Shown here: positions 44,547-54,300 of the stretch, one piece after another | Numbering within the stretch: the stretch's first letter is position 1 | Layout of the letters: each line of letters opens with the position of its first letter | From: Microbacterium sp. MM2322 | GTDB taxonomy: Bacteria > Actinomycetota > Actinomycetes > Actinomycetales > Microbacteriaceae | NCBI RefSeq assembly: GCF_964186585.1 | Contig: NZ_OZ075067.1 | Coordinates: 2,728,001-2,792,000 of the forward strand | Direction of reading: 5' to 3' | Length of the DNA stretch: 64,000 nucleotides | Position numbers and translations under genes: made by a program | Notes under the pieces: model-generated | Database searches by the model: none | What the model saw: only the letters and a program-made list of their open reading frames with translations | Told to the model about the DNA's origin: nothing

Positions 44547-47170
44547 CCGTCCCGCTCCGCTGGCTCGACGACGCACCCCCCACCCGCCTCCCCGCCGGGG
44601 TCACGTGGGGCAGTCCACTGCCGCGCGGCGCCGCCTCGACCCCAGACGCTCTCCGGCTGCGGCGGCGTGGCGACGGCGCCGCGGTACCGGCGCAGTTCTG
44701 GCCGCTCGCGACCTGGCCCGACGGCTCGCTCAAATGGGTGGGCGCCGCACTGGGTGCGACGGAGCAGCCCGAGGAATACGACATCCATATCGACCCGGAT
44801 GCCGCGGCCCCCACCGCTCCGCAGAGCGTCACCGCGCAGATCCTCGAGGGCGCGGTCACCGTCGACACCGGCGTCATCCGCGTGCGGTTCGGCGAGCGCG
44901 GCGGCTCGGCGCTCGTGCAGTCGATCGCGCGGGGCGGCGTCACCGTCGCCGAGGACGTGCACCTCGTCAGCCTGCGGCAGGACCGCGTCGACGACGACGA
45001 CGCGTCGGGCCCGCGCGCACACTTCCGCTCGGCCGTGAGCGAGGTGCACCTCGAGCAGGACGGACCGATCAGGGCGGTCGTCCGCGTCGACGGGCACCAC
45101 CGAGATGCCGCGGGATCCCGGGAATGGTTGCCGTTCACCGTGCGATTCGTGCTCGCGGCGGGCAGCGACCGCATCCGGATCGTCCACTCGTTCATCTGGG
45201 ACGGCGACGCCGAGGTCGACTTCATCGCGGGTCTCGGCGTGCGTGCCGCGGTGCCCCTGCGTGCGGAGCCGCACGACCGTCACGTCCGCGTCGCCGGGGC
45301 GGACGGCGGCGTCTTCGCCGAGGCCGTCCGCGGGCTCACGGGATTGCGACGCGACCCCGGCGCCGAGGTGCGACAGGCGCAGGTCGCGGGACGTCGGACT
45401 CCGTCGCCGGCGGAGTGGGCGCCCGAGGTCTCGTCGCGGCTGCACCTCATCCCCACCTGGGGCGACGTCACCCTCACCCAGCTGAGCGCCGACGGGTTCG
45501 GCATCCGCAAGCGCACGGCACCCGGCCACGCATGGATCGACGCGGGCGCCGGAACGCGGTCGGAGGGCTTCGTCTCGCTGAGCGATCCGGACGGCGGCGT
45601 CGGACTCGGGGTGCGCGCGTTCTGGCAGTCGCACCCGGGCCAGCTCGACGTCCGCGATGCGACGTCGGACCGGGCCACCGTGACGGCGTGGCTGCACTCG
45701 CCCGAGGCCCGCCCGATGGACATGCGGTTCTATCACGATGGTCTCGGGCAGGACGATTTCGCGAGTCAGCTCGACGCGCTCGAGATCACGTACGAGGACT
45801 ACGAGCCCGGCTTCGGCGACGCGCACGGCATCGCGCGCACGCACGAGCTCGTCCTCGTCGCCTACGCCGCGACGCCGTCCGCGGCGGAGTTCGCCGACGA
45901 CGTGACCCACCTGCAGCGACCGCCGCTGATGCAACCCACGCCCGCGCACCTCGCGTCGGTCGGGGTCTTCGGCGACTGGGCGCTCGTCGACCGCTCGACG
46001 CCCGTCCGCGCCGAGATCGAGGACAGCCTCGACTTCCTGCTCGAGTTCTACCTCGGCCAGGTGGATCAGCGCAGCTGGTACGGCTTCTGGAACTACGGCG
46101 ACGTCATGCACGCGTACGACACCGACCGGCACACCTGGCGTTACGACGTCGGCGGATATGCGTGGGACAACAGCGAGCTGTCCCCCGACCTCTGGCTCTG
46201 GTACTCCTACCTGCGGACGGGCCGGGCGGACGTGTTCCGCTTCGCGGAGGCGATGACCCGCCACACGGGAGAGGTCGACGTCTACCACCGCGGCCGCTGG
46301 GCGGGCCTCGGCTCGCGCCACAACGTGCAGCACTGGGGGTGCAGCGCGAAGCAGCTGCGCATCAGCAGCCCGATCTACCGCCGGATCTTCCACTTCCTCA
46401 CGGCGGACGAGCGCGTGGGGGATCTGCTCACCGAGCTCCGTGACAGCGACGAGCGGTTCCTCGACACCGACCCGACCCGCAAGGTGCGACCGGATGCCGC
46501 GACCTACCGCCCCGACCGCCGCGCCCTCGCCGTCGGGCTCGGGACCGACTGGGGCGCTCTCGCGGCCACGTGGCTCGCCGACTGGGAGCGGACGGGCAAC
46601 GCACGCTCGCGCGACCGCCTCCTCGGGACGATGGCCGACATCGCCGCGCTCCCCCAGGGCTTCCTGACCGGCGAAGCGCTCTACGACCTCGACTCCGGCC
46701 GGTTCGACACGGCGCGCGACCGGGTCTCGGTGTCGCATCTGAGCGCCGTCTTCGGCCTCGTCGAAGTGTGCAGCGAGCTCATCTCGCTCGTCGACGTGCC
46801 CGGGTTCGCCGTTGCGTGGGAACGCTACTGCCGGCTCTATCTCGCCTCACCCGAGGAGCAGGCGACGGCGGTCGGAGCGCCGCTCACCGGCATCCACCTC
46901 GAACAGGCCCACAGCCGCTTGGCGGCCTACGCGGCCGCGCGGCGCGGCGACGAGAAGCTCGCTTCGCTCGCCTGGCGGGCGTTCGAGGGGATGGGCGAAT
47001 GGCTCGTGCACCGCCGCGACTTCGCGCTCTCCCGCGTCAGTCCGCCGCACGTGCTGCGGCCGGTCGACGAGGTGGCGACGGTGTCCACGAACGACGCCGC
47101 ACAGTACGGTCTGGCCGCCATCCAGAACCTGGCACTGATCGGCGATCGGCTCGAATCCGACATGATCTGA
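44543..47170 (+). CDS. yetA: YetA/PcRGLX-like protein (putative exo-rhamnogalacturonan lyase family)
   Basis: An 875-residue protein without signal peptide. The layout matches the YetA/PcRGLX-like family: an N-terminal RIFT-barrel-like region (PARLP/ GVTWGSPLPRGA, PLATWPDGSLKWVGAAL), a central beta-sandwich, then a C-terminal helical toroid with YGFWNYGDVMHAYD, RYDVGGYAWDNSELSPD and GLGSRHNVQHWGCSAKQL. PcRGLX is a rhamnogalacturonan exo-lyase (PL26). B. subtilis YetA sits beside lplABC, as here. Presumably it processes imported rhamnogalacturonan fragments in the cytoplasm. Coupled by ATGA to the YesU-like gene; last in the operon. Confidence 0.82.
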   Translation: MTVPLRWLDDAPPTRLPAGVTWGSPLPRGAASTPDALRLRRRGDGAAVPAQFWPLATWPDGSLKWVGAALGATEQPEEYDIHIDPDAAAPTAPQSVTAQILEGAVTVDTGVIRVRFGERGGSALVQSIARGGVTVAEDVHLVSLRQDRVDDDDASGPRAHFRSAVSEVHLEQDGPIRAVVRVDGHHRDAAGSREWLPFTVRFVLAAGSDRIRIVHSFIWDGDAEVDFIAGLGVRAAVPLRAEPHDRHVRVAGADGGVFAEAVRGLTGLRRDPGAEVRQAQVAGRRTPSPAEWAPEVSSRLHLIPTWGDVTLTQLSADGFGIRKRTAPGHAWIDAGAGTRSEGFVSLSDPDGGVGLGVRAFWQSHPGQLDVRDATSDRATVTAWLHSPEARPMDMRFYHDGLGQDDFASQLDALEITYEDYEPGFGDAHGIARTHELVLVAYAATPSAAEFADDVTHLQRPPLMQPTPAHLASVGVFGDWALVDRSTPVRAEIEDSLDFLLEFYLGQVDQRSWYGFWNYGDVMHAYDTDRHTWRYDVGGYAWDNSELSPDLWLWYSYLRTGRADVFRFAEAMTRHTGEVDVYHRGRWAGLGSRHNVQHWGCSAKQLRISSPIYRRIFHFLTADERVGDLLTELRDSDERFLDTDPTRKVRPDAATYRPDRRALAVGLGTDWGALAATWLADWERTGNARSRDRLLGTMADIAALPQGFLTGEALYDLDSGRFDTARDRVSVSHLSAVFGLVEVCSELISLVDVPGFAVAWERYCRLYLASPEEQATAVGAPLTGIHLEQAHSRLAAYAAARRGDEKLASLAWRAFEGMGEWLVHRRDFALSRVSPPHVLRPVDEVATVSTNDAAQYGLAAIQNLALIGDRLESDMI

Positions 47171-47182
47171 GCCCTAAATCTC

Positions 47183-47200
47183 ACGGATCTTGTGATCCGT
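47183..47200. terminator. Inverted repeat after the YetA-like gene
   Basis: ACGGATC-TTGT-GATCCGT, a 7-bp stem with a 4-nt loop starting 12 bp after the stop codon. It may end the pectin operon. Being 80 bp upstream of the choline transporter it could instead be an operator for the betaine genes. Confidence 0.5.
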
Positions 47201-47279
47201 CAACAGGTCGCCACCGGGAGGGCGTCGCGCCATAGTGGGTTCTCGACACACGGCCCTTCATCCTTAGCCCGGAGGATTC

Positions 47280-49331
47280 ATGACCGCGCAGACCACCGTC
47301 AGGCCCAACTGGCCCGTCCTCATCGGATCGTCGATTCTCATCGTCGGTATCGCGGTGTGGGCGATCGTCCTCCCCGACCAGGCGGGTGGTGCGATCGGTT
47401 CGGCGGTCGGCTGGGTCGCCACCAACCTCGGGTGGTACTACATCCTGACCGCGACAGTGGTGCTCGGGTTCGTCGTCTACCTCGCGCTCTCGCCGATGGG
47501 GCGGACGAAGCTCGGCCCCGACCACTCGAGGCCGCAGTTCCGCCTGTTCACATGGATGTCGATGCTGTTCGCGGCGGGGATCGGGATCGACCTCCTCTTC
47601 TTCTCGGTGGCGGAGCCCGTCGCGCAGTACTACGAGCCCCCGGCCGGGGCAGCGGAGAACGTCGAGGCGGCGCGACAGGCGATCGTGTGGACGCTGTTCC
47701 ACTACGGCCCCGTCGGGTGGGCGATGTACGCCCTCATGGGCGGGGCGTTCGCGTACTTCGCCTATCGCCGGAACATGCCCCTCAGCATCCGCTCGCTCCT
47801 GGCGCCGATCCTCGGGAACCGTCTTCGCGGATGGGCCGGACACACCGTGGACATCGCGGCCGTGCTCGGCACCGTGTTCGGCATCGCCACCTCCCTCGGG
47901 ATCGGCGTCGTGCAGCTCAACTACGGACTGTTCCTCCTGTTCGGGATCCCGCAGGGCGTGGCCGCCCAGATCGGCCTCATCGTCATCTCCGTCATCATGG
48001 CGACGATCTCGACCGTCTCGGGCGTCGAGAAGGGGATCCGCCGACTGTCGGAACTGAACGTCGTCCTCGCCGTGCTCCTGCTCGTGTTCCTCGCCGTGAC
48101 CGGCAACACCCGGCGCCTTCTCGACGGCGTGGTGATGAACGTCGGCGACTTCGTCTCCTCGTTCCCCGGCCTCATGATGAACACCTTCGCGTGGACGCAG
48201 CCGGACGAGTGGATGAGCGCCTGGACCCTCTTCTTCTGGGCGTGGTGGATAGCATGGGCCCCGTTCGTCGGCCTCTTCCTCGCGCGGATCTCCCGCGGAC
48301 GCACGCTCCGCCAGTTCATCACCGGCGTCGTGGTCGTGCCGTTCGTCTTCATCGCGGTGTTCATCTCGATCCTCGGCAACTCCGCGCTGGAGCTCATCCT
48401 CGGCGGCGCCGACGACTTCGGTCAGACGGCGCTGTCCTCGCCCGAGCAGGGGTTCTACGATCTGCTCGCGGCCTACCCGGCTGCGCCGGTCGTCATCGCC
48501 CTCGCGACGCTGACGGGCCTGCTCTTCTACGTGACGTCCGCCGATTCGGGGGCACTGGTCCTGGCGAACTTCACGTCGATCATCGACGACCCGCGCGAGG
48601 ACGGCAGCAGCCCGATGCGGGTGTACTGGGCCGTCGTGACGGGTCTGCTGACCCTGTCGATGCTGCTCATCGGCGGCATCTCGACGCTCCAGAATGCGAC
48701 GCTGATCGTGGGCGTGCCCTTCTCGATCGTGCTGTATCTCGTCATGATCTCCCTCTTCCGAGCGCTCCGGACGGAGCAGCATCAGGCCGAGGGCTTCCGG
48801 GCGACGGTGACGGCCCGCGTGGCGACCGTGGAGACCCCGTGGCGGCGGCGCCTGCGACGCGTCGCGGAGTTCCCGACGCGCGAGAAGGCGCTGAGCTACC
48901 TCGAAAAGACCGCGGAACGCGCGCTGCGCGAGGTCGAGGCCGAACTGTCGGCGGTCGGCGTGGACGTGTCGTACTCCCGATCGGACGTGCCGGATGCCGA
49001 CCTGCCGACGCTCGTGCTCTCGGCCCGGTTCCCTGATCACGCCGACTTCGTCTACCAGGTCTACCCCGTCGTCGAGGAGCTGCCCAGCTACGCGCGCCGC
49101 ACCCCTCGACGGAGCGACCTCTACTACCGTCTCGAGACGTTCACGGCGACCGGATCACGCGGGTACGACGTCTACGGATACACGGCCGAGCAGCTGATCG
49201 CCGACGCGGTCGCGCACTACGAATCGCACATGGAATTCCTTCGGGTCACCCCCGACGGACGGGACGCCTCGATCGTCGAGGATGCCCCCGTGCCCGATTG
49301 GCACACCGACTTCCCCACCCACAAGGACTGA
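47280..49331 (+). CDS. betT: BCCT-family choline/betaine transporter
   Basis: A 683-residue transporter with 12 predicted helices. The glycine-rich helix AAGIGIDLLFFSVAEP, the helix-8 tryptophan cluster WTLFFWAWWIAWAPFVGLFLAR and SRGRTLRQFI are BCCT signatures. A long hydrophilic C-terminal tail (from about residue 520 to 683) resembles BetT-type choline importers, where the tail senses osmolarity. SD GGAGG precedes the ATG. betB and betA follow at 23 and 15 bp, so choline is the expected substrate for betaine synthesis. Confidence 0.9.
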   Translation: MTAQTTVRPNWPVLIGSSILIVGIAVWAIVLPDQAGGAIGSAVGWVATNLGWYYILTATVVLGFVVYLALSPMGRTKLGPDHSRPQFRLFTWMSMLFAAGIGIDLLFFSVAEPVAQYYEPPAGAAENVEAARQAIVWTLFHYGPVGWAMYALMGGAFAYFAYRRNMPLSIRSLLAPILGNRLRGWAGHTVDIAAVLGTVFGIATSLGIGVVQLNYGLFLLFGIPQGVAAQIGLIVISVIMATISTVSGVEKGIRRLSELNVVLAVLLLVFLAVTGNTRRLLDGVVMNVGDFVSSFPGLMMNTFAWTQPDEWMSAWTLFFWAWWIAWAPFVGLFLARISRGRTLRQFITGVVVVPFVFIAVFISILGNSALELILGGADDFGQTALSSPEQGFYDLLAAYPAAPVVIALATLTGLLFYVTSADSGALVLANFTSIIDDPREDGSSPMRVYWAVVTGLLTLSMLLIGGISTLQNATLIVGVPFSIVLYLVMISLFRALRTEQHQAEGFRATVTARVATVETPWRRRLRRVAEFPTREKALSYLEKTAERALREVEAELSAVGVDVSYSRSDVPDADLPTLVLSARFPDHADFVYQVYPVVEELPSYARRTPRRSDLYYRLETFTATGSRGYDVYGYTAEQLIADAVAHYESHMEFLRVTPDGRDASIVEDAPVPDWHTDFPTHKD

Positions 49332-49354
49332 CGCTGAGCAGAAGGAGCATCCCC

Positions 49355-50827
49355 ATGCCCGAAACCCTGTACATCGACGGACGCTGGGTCTCCGCCGCCG
49401 CCGGCGGAACCAGGGAGATCCGTTGCCCCGCCGACGGTTCCCTCGTCGCCGTGGTCGACGAGGCGGACGAGACCGACACCGTCCGGGCGATCGCCGCCGC
49501 ACGAGCCGCTTTCGACCGTGGCGAGTGGGCGGGCACCCCGATGCCCGAACGCGGCGCCCTCCTGCTCCGCGTGGCCACGGCCCTTCGCGAGCGGAAGGAG
49601 GAGTTCGCCGAGGCCGAGTCGCGCGACACCGGAAAGCGCATCGTCGAGTCGCGCATAGACATGGACGACATCGCCGCCTGCTTCGAGTACTACGGCCGCC
49701 TCGCGGGCAACGACGCCGGTCGCATCGTCGACGCCGGATCTGCAGATGTCCTCAGCCGCGTGGTCTACGAGCCCGTCGGCGTCTGCGCCCTCATCACCCC
49801 GTGGAACTACCCCCTCCTGCAGGCGGCGTGGAAGATCGCTCCTGCGCTCGCGGCCGGCAACTCCATCGTGCTCAAGCCCGCCGAGCTCACCCCGCACACG
49901 GCGATCCTCATGATGCGCGTCCTCGAAGACGCCGGCCTCCCGCGGGGCGTCGCAAACCTCGTGCTCGGAGCCGGCGCCGCTGCCGGCGGCCCCCTCTCCA
50001 CGCACGAGGACGTCGACATGGTCTCGTTCACGGGCGGTCTCGTCACCGGACGGGTGATCGCCGCGAACGCCGCCGCGACGGTGAAGAAGGTCGCTCTCGA
50101 ATTGGGCGGCAAGAACCCGAACGTCATCTTCGCCGACGCCGATTTCGATGCGGCGGTCGACAACGCGCTCAACGCGGCGTTCGTGCACTCCGGACAGGTG
50201 TGCTCGGCCGGCGCCCGGCTGATCGTCGAGGCATCCATCGCGGAGCGCTTCGTCGACGAGCTGGTGCGACGTGCCGAGGGCATCCGCCTCGGCGGACCGT
50301 TCGACGACGCCGCGGAGACCGGGCCCCTCATCTCGGCCGAACACCGGGACAAGGTGACCGCCTACGTCGACAAGGGAGTCGCCGAAGGCGCCCGCGTCCG
50401 GTGCGGCGGACGCTGGGGCGAGGGTGAGCTCGCCGACGGCTACTACTACCTCCCGACGGTGCTCGACCAGGTCAGCCGAGGGATGTCGGTGGTCCGCGAC
50501 GAGGCTTTCGGACCCGTCGTGACGGTCGAGACCTTCGAGACGGAGGACGAGGCGGTCGAGACGGCGAACGACACCATCTACGGCCTCGCGGGAGCCGTGT
50601 GGTCGCAGGATGCCGGGCGCGTCCAGCGGGTCGCGGGTCGACTGCGTCACGGGACGATCTGGATCAACGACTACCACCCCTACCTCCCGCAGGCCGAGTG
50701 GGGAGGCTTGAAGCAGTCCGGCTTCGGCCGAGAGCTCGGCCCGACCGGCCTCGCCGAGTACCAGGAAGCCAAGCACATCTACCAGAACCTGCGCCCGGCT
50801 GTGACCGGCTGGTTCGAGAAGCGCTGA
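49355..50827 (+). CDS. betB: Betaine aldehyde dehydrogenase
   Basis: A 490-residue NAD(P)-dependent aldehyde dehydrogenase. The catalytic Glu249 in LELGGKNPNVIF and Cys283 in SGQVCSAGARL are intact, and the cofactor segment TPWNYPLLQAAWKIAPALAAGN is present. The ATG at 49355 is used because AAGGAG lies 8 nt upstream. Placed between BCCT transporter and choline dehydrogenase, so it oxidises betaine aldehyde to glycine betaine. Confidence 0.92.
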   Translation: MPETLYIDGRWVSAAAGGTREIRCPADGSLVAVVDEADETDTVRAIAAARAAFDRGEWAGTPMPERGALLLRVATALRERKEEFAEAESRDTGKRIVESRIDMDDIAACFEYYGRLAGNDAGRIVDAGSADVLSRVVYEPVGVCALITPWNYPLLQAAWKIAPALAAGNSIVLKPAELTPHTAILMMRVLEDAGLPRGVANLVLGAGAAAGGPLSTHEDVDMVSFTGGLVTGRVIAANAAATVKKVALELGGKNPNVIFADADFDAAVDNALNAAFVHSGQVCSAGARLIVEASIAERFVDELVRRAEGIRLGGPFDDAAETGPLISAEHRDKVTAYVDKGVAEGARVRCGGRWGEGELADGYYYLPTVLDQVSRGMSVVRDEAFGPVVTVETFETEDEAVETANDTIYGLAGAVWSQDAGRVQRVAGRLRHGTIWINDYHPYLPQAEWGGLKQSGFGRELGPTGLAEYQEAKHIYQNLRPAVTGWFEKR

Positions 50828-50842
50828 GGAGAAGAAACCGAC

Positions 50843-52399
50843 ATGGAGACCACGCACACTTTCGATTACGTCGTCGTCGGCGGCGGTTCTGCGGGAGCGG
50901 CCGTGGCCGCCCGGCTGAGCGAGGACCCGACGGTCACCGTCGGTCTGCTCGAGGCCGGCCCCACCGACGTCGACACGGACGTCGTCCTGACGCTGTCACG
51001 GTGGATGGAACTGCTCGAATCCGGGTACGACTGGGACTACCCGATCGAACCCCAGGAGAACGGCAACTCGTTCATGCGCCACGCGCGCGCGAAGGTCCTC
51101 GGCGGCTGCTCGTCGCACAACTCCTGCATCGCCTTCTGGGCGCCCCGCGAGGACCTCGACGAATGGGCGCACGTCCACGGCGCCGAGGGCTGGGACGCCG
51201 ACAGCACCTTCCCGCTCTACCAGCGCCTCGAGACCAATGAGGACGACGGGGACCACCACGGCCACGACGGTCCCGTCCACCTCATGACGGCCCCGTCGAC
51301 CGACCCGTCGGGCGCCGCACTCCTCGCGGCGTGCGAACAGGCCGGCATCCCGAACGTCCGTTTCAACACGGGTGACACCGTCGTCAACGGGGCGGGGGTC
51401 TTCCAGGTGAACCGTCAGCCGGACGGCACTCGCGCGTCGTCGTCGGTGTCGTACCTGCATCCGATCCTCGACCGGGAGAACCTGACGATCCTGACGGACG
51501 TCCACGTGCGCGAACTCGAGTTCGACGGCGACCGCTGCGTCGGGGTCCAGTACGTCGGGAACGCGTTCGGCCGCCCCGATCGCATCGCCGCGAGCCGCGA
51601 GGTCATCGTCTCGGCGGGGGCGATCAACACCCCGCAGCTGCTCATGCTCTCGGGCATCGGTCCGCGGGAGCACCTCGAGGAGCACGGCATCGCGGTGCGG
51701 GTGGATGCGCCGGGCGTGGGCGAGAACCTGCAGGACCACCCTGAGGGGGTCATCCAGTGGGAGTCCAAGAAGCCGATGCCCCGCGAGTCGGTCCAGTGGT
51801 GGGAGATCGGCGTGTTCACCGCGACGGAGGACGGCCTCGACCGCCCGGACCTCATGATGCACTACGGCTCGGTGCCGTTCGACATGCACACCTACCGCGC
51901 GGGCTACCCCACGGCGGAGGAAGTCTTCTGCCTCACGCCGAACGTCACGCACGCCCGGTCCCGCGGGACGGTGCGCCTGCGGTCGAGGGACTTCCGCGAC
52001 AAGCCGATGGTGGACCCGCGTTACTTCACCGACCCCGACGGTCACGACATGCGGGTGATGATCGCCGGCATCCGCAAGGCGCGCGACATCGCGGCGCAGC
52101 CGGCGATGCAGGAGTGGGTGGAACGCGAACTGGCCCCGGGTCCCGACGCCGTCACCGACGATCAGCTCGCCGATTACATCCGCCGCACGCACAACACCGT
52201 CTACCACCCGGTCGGAACAGTCCGGATGGGCGCCGTGGACGACGCGATGTCGCCGGTCGACCCGCAGTTGCGCGTCAAAGGCGTGACGGGTCTGCGCGTG
52301 GCCGACGCCTCGGTGATGCCCGAGATCACGACGGTGAACCCCAACATCACGGTCATGATGATCGGCGAGAAGTGCGCCGATCTCATCCGCGGGGCGTGA
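50843..52399 (+). CDS. betA: Choline dehydrogenase (GMC oxidoreductase)
   Basis: A 518-residue FAD-dependent GMC enzyme oxidising choline to betaine aldehyde. The FAD dinucleotide loop VVGGGSAGAAVAARL starts at residue 11. GMC signature 1 is in KVLGGCSSHNSCIAFW and signature 2 in AGAINTPQLLMLSGIGP. The active-site His455 lies in YHPVGTVRMG, with Asn in VNPNITVMMIG. The 15-bp gap to betB contains a GAGGAGAA SD. The strand switches after it. No betI-type regulator is adjacent. Confidence 0.9.
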   Translation: METTHTFDYVVVGGGSAGAAVAARLSEDPTVTVGLLEAGPTDVDTDVVLTLSRWMELLESGYDWDYPIEPQENGNSFMRHARAKVLGGCSSHNSCIAFWAPREDLDEWAHVHGAEGWDADSTFPLYQRLETNEDDGDHHGHDGPVHLMTAPSTDPSGAALLAACEQAGIPNVRFNTGDTVVNGAGVFQVNRQPDGTRASSSVSYLHPILDRENLTILTDVHVRELEFDGDRCVGVQYVGNAFGRPDRIAASREVIVSAGAINTPQLLMLSGIGPREHLEEHGIAVRVDAPGVGENLQDHPEGVIQWESKKPMPRESVQWWEIGVFTATEDGLDRPDLMMHYGSVPFDMHTYRAGYPTAEEVFCLTPNVTHARSRGTVRLRSRDFRDKPMVDPRYFTDPDGHDMRVMIAGIRKARDIAAQPAMQEWVERELAPGPDAVTDDQLADYIRRTHNTVYHPVGTVRMGAVDDAMSPVDPQLRVKGVTGLRVADASVMPEITTVNPNITVMMIGEKCADLIRGA

Positions 52400-52426
52400 C
52401 GACAGGCGAGACGACGGTGAGCGGGC

Positions 52427-54202
52427 TCAGGCGAGACCCGCCTGCGTCAGGTGCAGGTGCGCGTAGCGGCCGCCGCGCGCCAGGAGCTCGTCGTGGGAGC
52501 CGCGCTCGACGATCTCGCCGCGCTCCAGGACGACGATGACGTCCGCCTGCCGGACGGTCGACAGCCGGTGGGCGACGACGAGGGTGGTGCGTCCCGTCAT
52601 GAGGCGGCCGAGGGCATCCTTCACGAGCTCTTCCGACTCGGGGTCGAGCGCGCTCGTGGCTTCGTCGAGCAGCAGGATGCGCGGGTCGCGGATCAACGCC
52701 CGCGCGATCGCGAGCCGCTGCCGCTGACCGCCCGACAGGCGCGCGCCGCGCTCGCCCACGACGGTGTCCCACCCGTGCGGCTGGTCCTGCACGAACCCCC
52801 ACGCGTTGGCGTCGCGGAGCGCCCGCTCGATGCGGGCATCGTCGACCTCGCCGAGCCCGTAGCCGACGTTCTCGCGGATCGTCCCCTCGAAGAGCACCGA
52901 CTCCTGCGGGACCACCGAGACGAAGCGGCGCACCGCGCGCAGGTCAAGCTCCTGCATGTCCTCACCGTCGATGAGGATGCGGCCTCCCGTCGGACGGAGG
53001 AACCCGAGGATGAGGTTGAGCATCGTGGACTTGCCCGACCCCGACGACCCGACGAATGCGACGGTCGCGCCTGCGGGGATGTGCAGGTCGATGTCGTGGA
53101 GCGCATCCTCGGCGGCACCGGCGTAGCGGTGCGACGCGTGCGCGAGGGTCAGTTCGCCGGCGACCGCGTCGACCGTGCGCTTGCCGGCGTTCTGCTCGAG
53201 GTCTGGCTCCTGCAGGACCTCGGCGATCGAACGCACCGACTCGAGGCCGCGCGCGCCGACGGGGATGAGCATGAGCAGCTGCGTCAGCCCCTGGGTCAGC
53301 AGGGTGAAGTAGGTCGACAGCAGCACGACCTCACCCGGGGTGATGGGCAGGATGCCGGTGAGCGAGAACGTCGCGGCGAGGACGAGGCATCCCACCCCCA
53401 ACAGCTGCATGGCGACCCACGAGACCGACGCGACGTGGCCGTTGAGCATGTCGAGGTGGAGCCCGGCGCGACGGACGCCGTCGGCGCCGGTTGCGACCCG
53501 GGTGACTGCCGTCTGCTCGAGGCCGTGGGCGCGGGTGACGGGGATGAGGGAGGCCATCTCGCCGACGCGGGCCGAGAGGGTCTCGACCTCGCGGCGGAAG
53601 TGGGCGTTCCGCTCCTGCGAACGCTTGCGCATGCCGTAGCGGATGCCGATGGCGATCGGGACGGCCAGCGCGTAGACGGGCAGGAACGCGGGGACGGCGA
53701 TCGCGGTCATCGTGATCGCGCCCGTCATCACCATCGCCGCCGAAAGCAACGGATGCGTGACCTGCTGCAGCATGAGTTCGACGTTCTCGACATCACGCAC
53801 GACCTTGGTCTGCACGATCGACGAGCTGACGCGCGAGTGGTAGCCGATCGACAGGCTCTGCAGCCGCTCGGCGAGGGCGTTGCGGAGGTCGGCGCCGGTG
53901 TCGCGGACGACCGTCATGAAGCTCCGCGTGTAGAGGATGTGGTTCGGGTAGTTCTGCAGCAGGAGCACGGCAGCCAGCACGAACCACCACATGACCTGCT
54001 GCACATCCCCGCGGCTCGCGACGATGTCGATCACCGCCGCCGTGATGACGGGCAGGAACCACATCGGGATCTCCTTCGCCGCGAAGGCGAGGATCGCGAC
54101 GGCCATCCGCCCGGGCCGGCGGGCGAGCAGGCGCAGCACGGACCGCGTCGGGCGCGCGCCGTCGATGAGGGGAGTGAGATCGGAAAGCGTTTTCCGGGTC
54201 AT
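52427..54202 (-). CDS. ABC exporter, fused permease and ATPase (MsbA/MdlB-like)
   Basis: A 591-residue half-transporter. Six helices occupy residues 32-320. The ATPase shows Walker A GSSGSGKST (385-393), signature LSGGQ, Walker B ILLLDEATSALDPE and H-loop VVAHRLST. It should homodimerise and export lipid, drug or peptide; substrate unknown. A minus-strand TACCAT (54214-54209) 6 nt before the ATG indicates a leaderless mRNA. Codons 3-7 form a LacI-type palindrome (54182-54195), which could place the gene under sugar-dependent repression. Confidence 0.92.
   Translation of the reverse strand: MTRKTLSDLTPLIDGARPTRSVLRLLARRPGRMAVAILAFAAKEIPMWFLPVITAAVIDIVASRGDVQQVMWWFVLAAVLLLQNYPNHILYTRSFMTVVRDTGADLRNALAERLQSLSIGYHSRVSSSIVQTKVVRDVENVELMLQQVTHPLLSAAMVMTGAITMTAIAVPAFLPVYALAVPIAIGIRYGMRKRSQERNAHFRREVETLSARVGEMASLIPVTRAHGLEQTAVTRVATGADGVRRAGLHLDMLNGHVASVSWVAMQLLGVGCLVLAATFSLTGILPITPGEVVLLSTYFTLLTQGLTQLLMLIPVGARGLESVRSIAEVLQEPDLEQNAGKRTVDAVAGELTLAHASHRYAGAAEDALHDIDLHIPAGATVAFVGSSGSGKSTMLNLILGFLRPTGGRILIDGEDMQELDLRAVRRFVSVVPQESVLFEGTIRENVGYGLGEVDDARIERALRDANAWGFVQDQPHGWDTVVGERGARLSGGQRQRLAIARALIRDPRILLLDEATSALDPESEELVKDALGRLMTGRTTLVVAHRLSTVRQADVIVVLERGEIVERGSHDELLARGGRYAHLHLTQAGLA
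54182..54195. promoter_or_regulatory. LacI-type palindrome inside the first codons of the ABC exporter
   Basis: GGAAAGCGTTTTCC matches the AAAGCGTTTT/AAGCGCTT operator family seen upstream of sugar genes in this window. It is centred about 14 bp downstream of the ABC exporter start codon, where a bound repressor could block a leaderless start. Confidence 0.5.
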
Positions 54203-54300
54203 GTGTCCATGGTAGGTGCGGGCTCTCCGGGCAGGAACCCCCTCGAACCCCGGAGCACCCGAACCCTCGACCCGAGGGGCGCCCCGCAGTACCGTGAGGC

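Noticed and set aside
47181..49040. A 619-codon minus-strand frame opposite the choline transporter
   Set aside because: Charged low-complexity product; the plus strand encodes a complete BCCT transporter with an SD.
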